NCBI RefSeq assembly: GCF_023283985.1
Contig: NZ_JAKIKU010000003.1
Span: 124,001 to 188,000, forward strand
DNA: 64,000 nucleotides
Direction: 5' to 3'
Source: Shewanella electrodiphila
GTDB taxonomy: Bacteria > Pseudomonadota > Gammaproteobacteria > Enterobacterales > Shewanellaceae
Positions 17,990 through 27,314 of the stretch are shown here, in pieces. Position 1 is the first letter of the stretch; every line of letters begins with the position of its first letter. The position numbers were made by a program, and so were the translations under genes. The notes beneath the pieces are model-generated. The model saw nothing but the letters and a program-made list of their open reading frames with translations. It had not been told where the DNA came from and searched no databases.

Positions 17990-19509
17990 TATTCCTTTTG
18001 ACGCTTACTTTGTTTTTTTTGTTTTGGCAAAAACTGATTTAGTAACGGATCTTGTGTCGCGAGCATTTTTTCGAAAATAATATCATCAAAATTATTCACT
18101 ATAACGCTAACCTTAGGGTCATTTGTTTGAATGATATTGTTTGATTCAGCAGGGTCATTGCTAAGATCGTAAAATTCGTCCCGCCCTTTATTAATATAAT
18201 CTTTAATCAGTTTATATTGGCCATCACTGTACATCCGCATCCCTGAAATAGACTGATGTTTTGTTGTATAAGCAGCATAATAATCAGAGGTAGACAGTGC
18301 AGTTGTACCTAACAACACAGGCAGTACATTTTCACCACGAATAACGTTACTGTCACTATATGGAGCCTTAGCTGCAGCAAGCAATGTCGGGAACCAGTCA
18401 AGGTTTGACAAGGTGGAGTAATTGACACTGTTGGCTGCAACCTTATTTGGCCAGCGAACGATAACAGGCACTTTTATCGAATTGTCATACATATTTGGTC
18501 GTTGGTCTGCAGGGATATTGTGTGATTGAGCGGCGACCACATCATTCAAAATCCAATGGCCATTACCTTTATGCCAAATGCCGTTGTGTCCCATGTTATA
18601 ACCATGATCTGAAGTAAACACGACCAAGGTGTTATCCGTTAACCCTAAGCTATCAAGTTTTTTCATCAAGATACCTAGATTGCGATCAACACTGCGAACA
18701 CTAGATAAATATTCCCCCATATATTGTTTAACTTTCTTGACGTTTAAATTTGGAAAATCAGCGTTAGGAATTTGAATATCCACATTTTCATAAGGTGCTG
18801 AATCTTCTGGCGCTACAGGTAGCCACTTGCCATGAGGGGCTCTAAAATGAAGTGATAAAGCAAATTTCCGTTGTTGGTTTGCTTCTAAAAAGCCAATAGC
18901 ATGCTGGGTTAAAATATCAGCAGTTAACCCTTGTTGTTTCACTTCTTTACCATTGATTTCTAATACTGGATTAGCGGGTTTGGTTCCACCTGAAGTAAAG
19001 CCTGAAAAAAAATCATAACCATTCTTTGTCGGATGATGCTCTGCTTGAGACCCTAAATGCCACTTACCAACAAGTCCTGTATAATATCCAGCTTGTTGCA
19101 GCTGTTTAGGCCAAGTCTCCCAGGTAGCAGAGAGCCCAAGCTCAGGTTCTAAAGGGGATAAATCCAATTTAGTAAATTTGGTATTAATCCAATCATCAAT
19201 ACCAAGTTCAAAGCCATACTTTGAAGTGAGTAAGCCTGCGCGTGATGGACTACATACCGGCGTTGTTGTATAGGCATTTACAAATCTCATTCCTTCTGAT
19301 GCGAGCTGATCCATGTTTGGCGTTAGCGCCTGTTCGTTACCTGATGCCCCTAATGCCCATGGCGCTTGATCATCCGTATAGATAAACAGAATGTTAGGCG
19401 TTTCAGCTTCAGTCAAATCTTGAGAAACTGCCTTCTCGCCCGTTAAAGCAGCTAACCCTACACATATTGAAATGGCTATCACTAACGTTAATAATTTTGT
19501 TTTATTCAT
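17989..19509 (-). CDS. S1-family sulfatase 2, periplasmic
   Basis: A 506-residue sulfatase with signal peptide. Metal-binding segment ILFIYTDDQAPWALGASGN and formylglycine site CSPSR (Cys86) are intact, as are GKWHLG and TSDHGYNMGHNG. The C-terminus is basic and Gln/Lys-rich (PKQKKQSKRQKE). It lies 27 bp after the GH2 stop and overlaps the propeller gene by one base, so the three form an operon that likely removes sulfate and then glycosyl groups from one oligosaccharide. Confidence 0.93.
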   Translation of the reverse strand: MNKTKLLTLVIAISICVGLAALTGEKAVSQDLTEAETPNILFIYTDDQAPWALGASGNEQALTPNMDQLASEGMRFVNAYTTTPVCSPSRAGLLTSKYGFELGIDDWINTKFTKLDLSPLEPELGLSATWETWPKQLQQAGYYTGLVGKWHLGSQAEHHPTKNGYDFFSGFTSGGTKPANPVLEINGKEVKQQGLTADILTQHAIGFLEANQQRKFALSLHFRAPHGKWLPVAPEDSAPYENVDIQIPNADFPNLNVKKVKQYMGEYLSSVRSVDRNLGILMKKLDSLGLTDNTLVVFTSDHGYNMGHNGIWHKGNGHWILNDVVAAQSHNIPADQRPNMYDNSIKVPVIVRWPNKVAANSVNYSTLSNLDWFPTLLAAAKAPYSDSNVIRGENVLPVLLGTTALSTSDYYAAYTTKHQSISGMRMYSDGQYKLIKDYINKGRDEFYDLSNDPAESNNIIQTNDPKVSVIVNNFDDIIFEKMLATQDPLLNQFLPKQKKQSKRQKE

Positions 19510-19536
19510 AACCCAAAGCCTTCGTGATTAAATTGG

Positions 19537-22035
19537 TTATTTTGCACTTATTGTAATAGGCGTAATGTTAAGTCCGTCAGCATAGGCACTGATTTTTATC
19601 TCGCCAGATTGCCCTTTTATGCTTTTAACGATTAACATTGCCTTACCACTAAATGCACGGCGATAATCCGCTTTAAATGGCTCTACTGTTGCAGAGTCAC
19701 CATTGCCAACGGCAGCGATTTCACCAGCACCTTCTACAAAAAAGCGGATTTTATTTTCAGCCGTTGGGACTAAATTACCCTGTTCATCCAGTACTTCCAC
19801 AGCAACATAAGAAAGGTCATAGCCGTCCGCATCAATGATATTACGATCAGGACTTAAGCTTGCTTGTACCGCTTCGCCAGCCGTTTTGATCACTTTTTCG
19901 CTAACCACTTTCCCTTGTTTATAAGCAACCACTTTAAGTTCACCTGGTTGATACTCAACATCCCAGCGTAAACGATAAGGCGTTTTATAATCAGGACGAT
20001 TTTCACCATCCCAACGTTTAAAACTAACGGGTAATGAGGCTTTATCAACACCTTTAATTTTTCTGCCAAATGATTTTCCATTGACAAATAACTCAACTTC
20101 TTCAGCATTAGTGTAGGCAAATACAGGAATGGTTTGGCCTATCATCGTTGGCCAATTCCAGTGAGGTAATACATGGACCATCGGAGTATCAGTCCACTGG
20201 CTCTGATATAAATAAAACCTGTCTTTAGGGAAACCAACCAAATCTACAGCACCAAATGAAGAACTGCGCGCTGGCCAATCATGATTCCAGTAACCTCTAT
20301 CGCTATGATCTTTGCCACCATAAGGTGTTGGTTCACCTAAATAGTCAAAACCAGTCCAAATATATTCCCCCATCACTTCAGGGTTACGCTCTAAAAATTC
20401 AAATTCTATATCAGGCGGGTAAGCCCAAACAGGACCAACAATATCGTAGCTAGTGACATAACGTGAATCATGGGTTGAATACTTTTCCATAGGGAAATGA
20501 TACTTACCACGGGTACTTGTCACTGATGAGGTTTCGCTCGCTAATTTAATCCAGTTAGGATGTGCTTTATGGATATCATCGTAGAGTGTTGGCTTGTAAT
20601 TTAAGCCTACAATATCAACCTCATCGGCAAGTTTATTCTTAATTGCACCATTAGGATTATTAAAGCCTGCTGCGACTAATCTAGTAGGATCTTCGTCATG
20701 AGCAATATCAGTGAGTGTCTTAGCAACCTTCCAACCATCTTCAACACCTTGTTCCATAATTTCATTGCCCGTACTCCACATGATGATAGATGGGCTATTA
20801 CGATTTTGGCGGATCATGTCGCGTAAATCTTGCTCATGCCACTCTGCAAAATCTTTTTGATATCCATTAACTACAGTTCGTTTTTCAATTTCCCAAACAT
20901 CAAAAGATTCAACTTGAAGCAAAATCCCCATTTCATCTGCAAGTTTGACAAGTTCAGGTGATGGAGGGTTATGTGATGTTCGAATTGAGTTAGCCCCCAT
21001 ATCTTTCATGATTTGTAGTTTACGTTCTATCGCTCGGTGATTTGCCACTGCGCCTAATGGACCATTATCATGGTGTAGACATACGCCTTGAATTTGAACT
21101 CTGCGCCAATTTAACCAAAAACCATCGTTGGCTTTAAATTCAATGTGACGAACACCAAGCGGTGTTTTATAGCGATCAACAATGACATTGTTTGTGCTAA
21201 TTAATGTCTCAATTTCATATAAATGCGGGTTTTCAGTATCCCATAAAATTGGATTAGCTAAGTCAAAAAGCTGTGTAACTATTTTTTGAGAATTAGCTGC
21301 TAGCTTGTGAATAATATTGGGGGTTTCAATCACAGTGTCACCCGCTAAATTTCGTACAACATGACGAACATGAGTTGAAGCGGCCTCACCTTTATTATTA
21401 ATTTTCGTTTCAAGTTTAACTTGCGCATAAGTAGGAGTGACTTTAGGCGTGCTAACGAAAGTTCCCCATTTGGCCACATGAATATCATCATTAATATCTA
21501 GCCAGCTATTTCGATATAAGCCTGCACCGGCATACCAACGAGCTGAGAAATTTTCCGGAGATAAACTTACGGCTATGACATTAGGTTTATCGTCATAATT
21601 TAAATAAGGTGTTAAATCATATTCAAAAGCAATGTAACCAAAAGGACGATGCCCTACTAAATGGCCATTAATGTATACATTTGAATTGTTCATCGCAGCA
21701 TCGAAAGTGACTGATACATGCTTACCTTGCGTGTTTTTAGGCAAAGTAAACTCTTTACGGTACCAACCATCCCCAAATACGGGTAAACCGCCATTTCGCG
21801 CATTGTATTTAGTGTCAAATGGTCCTTCTATAGACCAATCATGCGGAATAGTGACTGATTGCCATTGGCTATCGTCAAAGTCATTTTTTTGTGCATTAAC
21901 CATCTTACCTTTACTAAACTTCCAGCCATCATTAAAACTAATGCTTTCTGTATCTGCTGATACAGCTGAAAAAGTAAATGTAGATAAGACAAATAGCAGA
22001 ACCAATCTATTGAATTTCATCATTAATATTTTCAC
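19537..22035 (-). CDS. GH2 glycoside hydrolase (beta-galactosidase-like) A
   Basis: An 832-residue exported GH2 enzyme. Order: signal (to about residue 28), jelly-roll sugar-binding domain (WYRKEFTLP near residue 90), Ig-like domain, TIM barrel, then Ig-like C-terminal domains. Acid/base Glu ~425 lies in MWSTGNEIME; the likely nucleophile is Glu ~501 in KLASETSS. The family includes beta-galactosidases and beta-glucuronidases; the precise specificity is open. The start codon here is GTG; an ATG four codons later (22023) is an alternative. It heads the operon with sulfatase 2 and the propeller protein. Confidence 0.92.
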   Translation of the reverse strand: MKILMMKFNRLVLLFVLSTFTFSAVSADTESISFNDGWKFSKGKMVNAQKNDFDDSQWQSVTIPHDWSIEGPFDTKYNARNGGLPVFGDGWYRKEFTLPKNTQGKHVSVTFDAAMNNSNVYINGHLVGHRPFGYIAFEYDLTPYLNYDDKPNVIAVSLSPENFSARWYAGAGLYRNSWLDINDDIHVAKWGTFVSTPKVTPTYAQVKLETKINNKGEAASTHVRHVVRNLAGDTVIETPNIIHKLAANSQKIVTQLFDLANPILWDTENPHLYEIETLISTNNVIVDRYKTPLGVRHIEFKANDGFWLNWRRVQIQGVCLHHDNGPLGAVANHRAIERKLQIMKDMGANSIRTSHNPPSPELVKLADEMGILLQVESFDVWEIEKRTVVNGYQKDFAEWHEQDLRDMIRQNRNSPSIIMWSTGNEIMEQGVEDGWKVAKTLTDIAHDEDPTRLVAAGFNNPNGAIKNKLADEVDIVGLNYKPTLYDDIHKAHPNWIKLASETSSVTSTRGKYHFPMEKYSTHDSRYVTSYDIVGPVWAYPPDIEFEFLERNPEVMGEYIWTGFDYLGEPTPYGGKDHSDRGYWNHDWPARSSSFGAVDLVGFPKDRFYLYQSQWTDTPMVHVLPHWNWPTMIGQTIPVFAYTNAEEVELFVNGKSFGRKIKGVDKASLPVSFKRWDGENRPDYKTPYRLRWDVEYQPGELKVVAYKQGKVVSEKVIKTAGEAVQASLSPDRNIIDADGYDLSYVAVEVLDEQGNLVPTAENKIRFFVEGAGEIAAVGNGDSATVEPFKADYRRAFSGKAMLIVKSIKGQSGEIKISAYADGLNITPITISAK

Positions 22036-22437
22036 ACTCTTTTGATTTAACTTTTATTATTTTCGACTTTATCACACAAAATCAACAAATCATATATAAA
22101 ATAGTAACGTTAAATACAAAAATAATTCGTTGTGTAGACTGGTTATGTAGCGTATTTAATCAATGCTGTTCATTACATAGCCAATATTAATTATTAGAGA
22201 AAGGTGATGGCATGAAGGTAAAAAGAACAAGTTTTATTGATAAGCAAGGTTACCGCTTATTGTTAGTTTGCAGATTTATGAGCCCCAAAAAAATGGCCCT
22301 TAAATCATGATGGTGATTTAAGGGCCAAACGGTGTAATTTGTGTTGGACTACACTTGGATCGTGCGTACCTATGAAAGCCAACCAGCGGTTAACTCAAGG
22401 CTCAGCTTAACGCTTCAAGTTTACTCATCTGCTTGAA
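22036..22437. other. Intergenic region upstream of GH2 operon
   Basis: 402 bp. It holds the terminator of the upstream beta-helix gene (22296-22327) and, nearer the GH2 start, an AT-rich promoter region with two A-tract boxes 21 bases apart (TATAAAATAG about 22095 and TACAAAAATAA about 22116) and an AAATCATAT word at 22087. A 32-codon plus-strand ORF at about 22213 was not supported. Confidence 0.45.
22296..22327 (-). terminator. Intrinsic terminator of the dockerin beta-helix gene
   Basis: A perfect 13-bp stem (GGCCCTTAAATCA at 22296-22308 with 22315-22327) and a 6-base loop. On the minus strand it is followed by a T-run from the A-stretch at 22288-22294. Confidence 0.88.
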
Positions 22438-24966
22438 TTATGGATGGTCACGATTATTGTGAACCAACTTAACAAAACCGCGAATATCACGATGATTAAC
22501 GATGTTATCAGCATTAAAATCATAAGCATAATGTGTAACACTGCCTGTGACAACACCATGTATAAATGCAATAAGGTCTCTTACATCTAGATCAAAATCA
22601 CCATCGATATCGCCCAAAATACCAATTTGGTTATCATAGGGAAGAAAATCAATTTCATCATTAACACCATCATTATCATCATCAAGATCAGCGTTATCAC
22701 CTAACCCATCAGCATCAAAATCAGCCCACTCAGTAGCGTCGAAAGGAAAAACATCTGCTGAATCATCCACATTGTCATTGTCATCATCTAAGTCACTGTT
22801 ATCACCCACTCCATCTTGGTCAAAATCTTTAGATTCATGCGCATCAAATGGAAACAAATCAACCTCATCATTCACTCCATCGTTGTCATCATCGATATCA
22901 ACTAAATCAGGAAGTCCGTCTTGATCAAAGTCTGCTGAAGGCACAGCTTTTACAATTTCTATAAAAGCGCCATATTGACCACCTGTTGCCTCTTTTGAGT
23001 TCAATTGACCATCAACATCTGCATTAATACCATAGGTATAAACACCATCTGATGTCACGTTAATGTCTGCACTAAACTGTGATGATGTACCGTCAACCTC
23101 GACACTGGTTATTAAGTTATCTAAATCATGCTTAGCATTCCAAGTGACGGTTAGCTCTTCCCAATTGTTATCACTTTCAAATATATTAATATTACCGATA
23201 ATGGGTTTAGCCACACGGTTAAATTGCCATAATTTACTGGTAATAATATCGCCTGACACATCATCTATCCCAGTAATATTAAATTTCAAATAGCTATGAC
23301 GACGATCGACAAATAATTTTAGTGCCGCTGGAGTGCCTAAATTTGAATCAGCACGACTTGAATCAACATCTGCATCTGCTATAACGTCAAATCTAAATTC
23401 AGCTGCCGCAGCTGCATATTTAATGTTAAATGGAAATGCATCAACATCATCAGCAATCCCATCGTTGTCATCATCGGGGTCGACATTGTTTGGAATACCA
23501 TCCTCATCAAAATCAGCATCGCTATTATCATCACCTTCGTCAGGATTTTTATCTCCGCCAATCACAGTGTCATTAACAATAATAGGTTTTGTTTCTAAAC
23601 AGGCTGACGAATCAAAACTAACACCTTTAAAGATGACATTGCCAAGTGATACGTTTTGACCAGGGTGGATCACCACATCACAATTACCTTCATCATGACC
23701 TGATAGTGTAATTTTCCTTGAGTATTCTGTTCCACCGGCAAAAGTATTCAGCGCTATTGAGCCATCTTTCCTGGCACCAATTTGAATGTTTTCACCCTCT
23801 TTTATGGCAACATAATCAGTGATCATCTCTGATTCGTGAAAATAGTTGCCTGCTATATAAATGTTTTTAGGACCGTAAGCATGCACATCTCTCTTACAGC
23901 TTTTATCTATATGTCCTGTGCTTGCGCATGAAGTTGAAGCGCGTCTTTCATTGCTGCCATCAACCTTATAGGTCCACGTTGGATAAGTGCTTGAATCAGT
24001 TTCTTGAAAAACGCGTTTATGACCTTCAGTTGCTGCGATAGAAATGTAAGGCACTGCTTTGGCAATGGTATCGTCCATATAAAATTCATTATCATAAATC
24101 TCCATATCACTGGTAAACTGTTCAAAATGAATCCCATTTGCACCTGAAGGGGCATCATCTGTAATCCCCAAAAAAGTGTTGTTTGATAATGTAAAGTGAG
24201 ATGCTTGTACCCCAGAAAAATGAAATTTAGTACTTTTCTCAAAAATATTATTATCAATGATTGAACCATTCATATTGACGGATTCAGTATACCGACGACC
24301 AACCCTGTTACCATCCTCATCGGTATAATCGTGTGTTCTATCATTACCAGCATCCAATACCACACCAACACCGTATCCTTCTCTAAAGGTTGATGATTCA
24401 ATAATCACTGGCTTAATGGAACTAATGACATCTCCGCCACGTTTTAAGGTGTTACGGTTAAATATATGTATTGCATAGCCTTTAATGTTAATAAACTCAC
24501 TATTCCTGACTTCTAAACCTTCAGTAGCCCATCCTTGTGGCGCAGAAATAGCATCTTGTAATGACTGCTTAAAAATAACATTGTCGAAACGATGACCTTC
24601 ACTTCGATTGAAAAAGAATATGCGATGCCCAAAACTTTTTTGTAAATTGTTACCGTCTAACGTTAAGTTCGATATGACTAAGTTATTACCAGTTGCATTT
24701 ATCAACGATTGCTTAGCTTCTACTAATTTTAAAATAACCGAGTCTTTATCAGTACCATTTAACATGAGATTATTATTGTTGATTTTTAGCTGATTAGAAA
24801 ACTCATAAACACCACTTGGAAATGTTATTTGGGTTGTAACCCCATCACTGGCCCATTCAATAATCTGTTCAATATTATTAGCATCTGCAACTCTTTCCTC
24901 TGCATTCGCCATAAAGGAACATACAGCATATGCAACTGCAGTCATTGTTATTACTTTGTATTTCAT
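22438..24966 (-). CDS. Modular secreted right-handed beta-helix protein with CBM96-like module, TSP3 repeats and dockerin-like end
   Basis: An 842-residue protein starting at ATG 24966 (preceded by GGGGGTG), with a signal ending MANAEE. Residues ~25-475 are a parallel beta-helix closely related to the products at 59200 and 61072 (shared RRYTESV, NAIHFEQ-type, CKRDVHAYGP and GHDEG motifs). Residues ~483-511 are a Ca-binding TSP3 repeat, ~515-660 a CBM96/DNRLRE-like beta-sandwich (VDSS..SNLG, SYLKFNITGI), ~675-780 further TSP3 repeats, and ~785-842 two F-hand repeats (DIDGDFDLDVRDLIAFIHGV; DFNADNIVNHRDIRGFVKLV) typical of dockerin type I. Probably an extracellular polysaccharide-degrading enzyme; the catalytic family was not recognised. 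Confidence 0.78.
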   Translation of the reverse strand: MKYKVITMTAVAYAVCSFMANAEERVADANNIEQIIEWASDGVTTQITFPSGVYEFSNQLKINNNNLMLNGTDKDSVILKLVEAKQSLINATGNNLVISNLTLDGNNLQKSFGHRIFFFNRSEGHRFDNVIFKQSLQDAISAPQGWATEGLEVRNSEFINIKGYAIHIFNRNTLKRGGDVISSIKPVIIESSTFREGYGVGVVLDAGNDRTHDYTDEDGNRVGRRYTESVNMNGSIIDNNIFEKSTKFHFSGVQASHFTLSNNTFLGITDDAPSGANGIHFEQFTSDMEIYDNEFYMDDTIAKAVPYISIAATEGHKRVFQETDSSTYPTWTYKVDGSNERRASTSCASTGHIDKSCKRDVHAYGPKNIYIAGNYFHESEMITDYVAIKEGENIQIGARKDGSIALNTFAGGTEYSRKITLSGHDEGNCDVVIHPGQNVSLGNVIFKGVSFDSSACLETKPIIVNDTVIGGDKNPDEGDDNSDADFDEDGIPNNVDPDDDNDGIADDVDAFPFNIKYAAAAAEFRFDVIADADVDSSRADSNLGTPAALKLFVDRRHSYLKFNITGIDDVSGDIITSKLWQFNRVAKPIIGNINIFESDNNWEELTVTWNAKHDLDNLITSVEVDGTSSQFSADINVTSDGVYTYGINADVDGQLNSKEATGGQYGAFIEIVKAVPSADFDQDGLPDLVDIDDDNDGVNDEVDLFPFDAHESKDFDQDGVGDNSDLDDDNDNVDDSADVFPFDATEWADFDADGLGDNADLDDDNDGVNDEIDFLPYDNQIGILGDIDGDFDLDVRDLIAFIHGVVTGSVTHYAYDFNADNIVNHRDIRGFVKLVHNNRDHP

Positions 24967-24995
24967 TATAACACCCCCAATTAAATTAAAATCAT

Positions 24996-25017
24996 ATACG
25001 AATACAATAGTTCGTAT
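24996..25017. promoter_or_regulatory. Inverted-repeat candidate operator
   Basis: ATACGAA and TTCGTAT form a perfect 7-bp inverted repeat with an 8-base spacer, 30 bases upstream of the beta-helix start codon and overlapping an AAATCATAT word. A repressor or activator site is inferred from symmetry and place only. Confidence 0.4.
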
Positions 25018-25242
25018 GCGATCAAGGTATGTTATTAGCTTGTTAATTACAAGGGGTGACAATTACTGTGATTAGCATGGTAAAACCAGAACAAACCTGA
25101 TTTAGCACAAAATATTATAAGGTTAGATAAGGTAAGCAGCTAAGAGAAAAAGGTTTTGTTTCTATGCAAAAATAGATACGGATTTGAATATAAAAATACG
25201 GATGAGGAATATAAATGTCAGGAAGAAATTTTGAAATGAATC

Positions 25243-25276
25243 TATACGCTTTATGAAAACCCTCACAAAGCGTATA
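25243..25276 (-). terminator. Hairpin downstream of sulfatase 3, weak terminator
   Basis: A perfect 10-bp stem (TATACGCTTT / AAAGCGTATA) with a 14-base loop lies 14 bp past the stop of sulfatase 3. The T-run on the minus strand is poor, so termination is uncertain. Confidence 0.4.
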
Positions 25277-25289
25277 TGAATCACATGAA

Positions 25290-27125
25290 TTATTGACGAT
25301 CTAGATAAAGATAAAAAGCCGCTTTGTCTTGGCGTTCGCCTGTCTCATCATCAGTAAACCAAGCCGTAACCGCTTGTTCACCAGATTGAAGTTCTAAATT
25401 CATTACGCAATGAGACGCTCTTCCCCAAACCCTTTCAATATGTCGTTGGTTATTTGTTTCTATTACACAATATTTATTTTGTACCGGTGTAGCTGCTGGC
25501 GCATCATGGTAAAAAACTTTTGCTTCATATTGTGCTGTTTTTTCAACATCGATATACCAAGGGTGAGGCTTAAAGTCACCTTCTCGAGTTAACCAATGAA
25601 TATAATCTCGTTCATCCGCTGGTGCTTGATGGCCGATAAACCATGGTACCTCGCCTTGGTTTTCGCTCCAATCCATAGCATTTAATCGCACTGGATTTTC
25701 TGCTTCATTACCAATAACAATTCGACGATTTAAAAATCCTTTATCGCTGAGTTCCTGCCACCAAGTCGTATGATAGTTAGACAGCTGCTTTCTAACGTCA
25801 GGGTATTTTTTGATGACATTATGTTGTTGTTGCGGATCGTCACTTAAATTATAAAGTTCTTCTTTACCATTAAAGGTCAAATAGCGCCACATCTTGTGTG
25901 CTACCACTGTAGGTCGGTCAATTGATGGAACGTCTACTCTTTGGTTTGTTATAACTAGTTTTCGTTCGTCTAATTCCTTTGACAAGCCCGTCATTAATAA
26001 TTCTTTTAAACTAATACCGTCAATTTTTTCTGTTGGTAAAGGCAAGCCAGCCAAATCTAATAACGTCGGTAAAAGGTCAACATGCGCACTTAAGTTATTA
26101 TATTCTTTTGATATTAAGCCACCATCAGGATAATGAATATAGAATGGCACCTTATGACCACCTTCATAAGTACTGCCTTTATAGCCTCTTAAACCCGCAT
26201 TGGGGATCCAACCAGGAAACTTTTCTTGTAACCCTGTGTGCTTCTTAGTTAACACATTTTTTTTGTCTGTTGGTTTATAACTCGCACCATTGTCAGTCAT
26301 AAAAACTAAAATGGTGTTTTTATCTAATCCATTTTTTTTCAGAGCGTTACGAAGTTTCGCCATATTGTCATCAATATTAGTAATCATTCCGTATAACGTC
26401 GCCATATCACGGTTTAACCCTTTTTTTAGGTAGGGTTCGACATAACTTTCAGGCGCTCTATATGGTGCATGTGGTGAATTTAAAGAAATATAGGCAAAAA
26501 ATGGTTGTTCCCTTTCTTCATTGATGAAGCTAATACTTTGATCGAACCACACATCAGTGGCATATCCAGGAAATTGTCTCTGTACACCATTATCATAATA
26601 GACATCATCAAATTGAGTGTTACCCCAATAATCTGGCGTCTGGCCAACACCACCTCCACCATGAATAACTACGTTATCAAAGCCTTGGTCTTGTGGTCTG
26701 AAAGGATAATTATCACCTAAATGCCATTTGCCAAAAATCCCAGTCTCGTAACCACTCCTTTTAAGTTGTTCGGCTAATGTGTCATGCTCTTCACCCAAGA
26801 AGTAACGCGTTAAAATAGTATGCCAAACCCCTGCTCTTAAGGAGTTTTTCCCCGTCAGTAATGAGGCTCTGGTTGGTGAACAAGTCGGATCAACATGAAA
26901 ATTGGTTAAACTCACACTTTCATTAGCTAATTGATCAATATTTGGGGTGTCGATGATCGGGTTATCATTCTTGCCTATCTGACCATAGCCTTGGTCATCC
27001 GTCATCACCAAAATAATGTTTGGCTTATTAGGCGTAATTTTTTCTTCACTTGCATTAACATCTGACACGATTAAGTTATTCGTAGCTAGCAACAACACTA
27101 AACTTAAAAGCCTTTCCTTAGCCAT
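25290..27125 (-). CDS. S1-family sulfatase 3 with C-terminal extension
   Basis: A 611-residue exported sulfatase, the longest of the six. Metal-binding IILVMTDDQGYGQIG and formylglycine site CSPTR (Cys82) are intact, with GKWHLGDNYP and MTDNGAS. After the usual sulfatase core (to about residue 480) there is a ~120-residue tail containing VRLNAMDWSENQGEVPW and two Cys (CVIE, HCVMNL) that may be a beta-sandwich. Similar tails occur in some arylsulfatases of algal loci. It lies between the dockerin beta-helix gene and the large TonB receptor, all on the minus strand. Confidence 0.92.
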   Translation of the reverse strand: MAKERLLSLVLLLATNNLIVSDVNASEEKITPNKPNIILVMTDDQGYGQIGKNDNPIIDTPNIDQLANESVSLTNFHVDPTCSPTRASLLTGKNSLRAGVWHTILTRYFLGEEHDTLAEQLKRSGYETGIFGKWHLGDNYPFRPQDQGFDNVVIHGGGGVGQTPDYWGNTQFDDVYYDNGVQRQFPGYATDVWFDQSISFINEEREQPFFAYISLNSPHAPYRAPESYVEPYLKKGLNRDMATLYGMITNIDDNMAKLRNALKKNGLDKNTILVFMTDNGASYKPTDKKNVLTKKHTGLQEKFPGWIPNAGLRGYKGSTYEGGHKVPFYIHYPDGGLISKEYNNLSAHVDLLPTLLDLAGLPLPTEKIDGISLKELLMTGLSKELDERKLVITNQRVDVPSIDRPTVVAHKMWRYLTFNGKEELYNLSDDPQQQHNVIKKYPDVRKQLSNYHTTWWQELSDKGFLNRRIVIGNEAENPVRLNAMDWSENQGEVPWFIGHQAPADERDYIHWLTREGDFKPHPWYIDVEKTAQYEAKVFYHDAPAATPVQNKYCVIETNNQRHIERVWGRASHCVMNLELQSGEQAVTAWFTDDETGERQDKAAFYLYLDRQ

Positions 27126-27314
27126 ACATAATACCTCTTTGTCGGTTGCTTCTATTTTTATGCTTAAATAGTATTAGTAAAAAATATTATCAAACAATAA
27201 TTAATAAAAAAAACATACCTATTAAAAATTAAATTCACAAAAGAATCATTCTTACATTAAAAGGTTATCCGCAATTTAGCGCACATAACCAAAACTTATT
27301 CCATTTATCAATCG

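Larger units (their letters stand above)
24967..25289. other. Regulatory region upstream of dockerin beta-helix gene
   Basis: 323 bp. Near the start lies an inverted repeat ATACGAA (24996-25002) / TTCGTAT (25011-25017) with an 8-base spacer. Further up, ATACGGAT occurs twice 20 bases apart (about 25076+100 = 25176-25183 and 25196-25203), the second within ATATAAAAATACGGAT. Beyond this is a hairpin at 25243-25276 after the sulfatase 3 stop. Confidence 0.45.

Noticed and set aside
22213..22311. Short plus-strand ORF starting MKVKRTSFIDKQGYRL with a fair ribosome-binding site
   Set aside because: Only 32 codons, runs into the terminator hairpin of the opposite gene, and no complete domain could be recognised.
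22438..24966. Assignment of the beta-helix proteins to GH82 iota-carrageenase or PL6
   Set aside because: The conserved strips remembered for those families are absent; only the fold type agrees.
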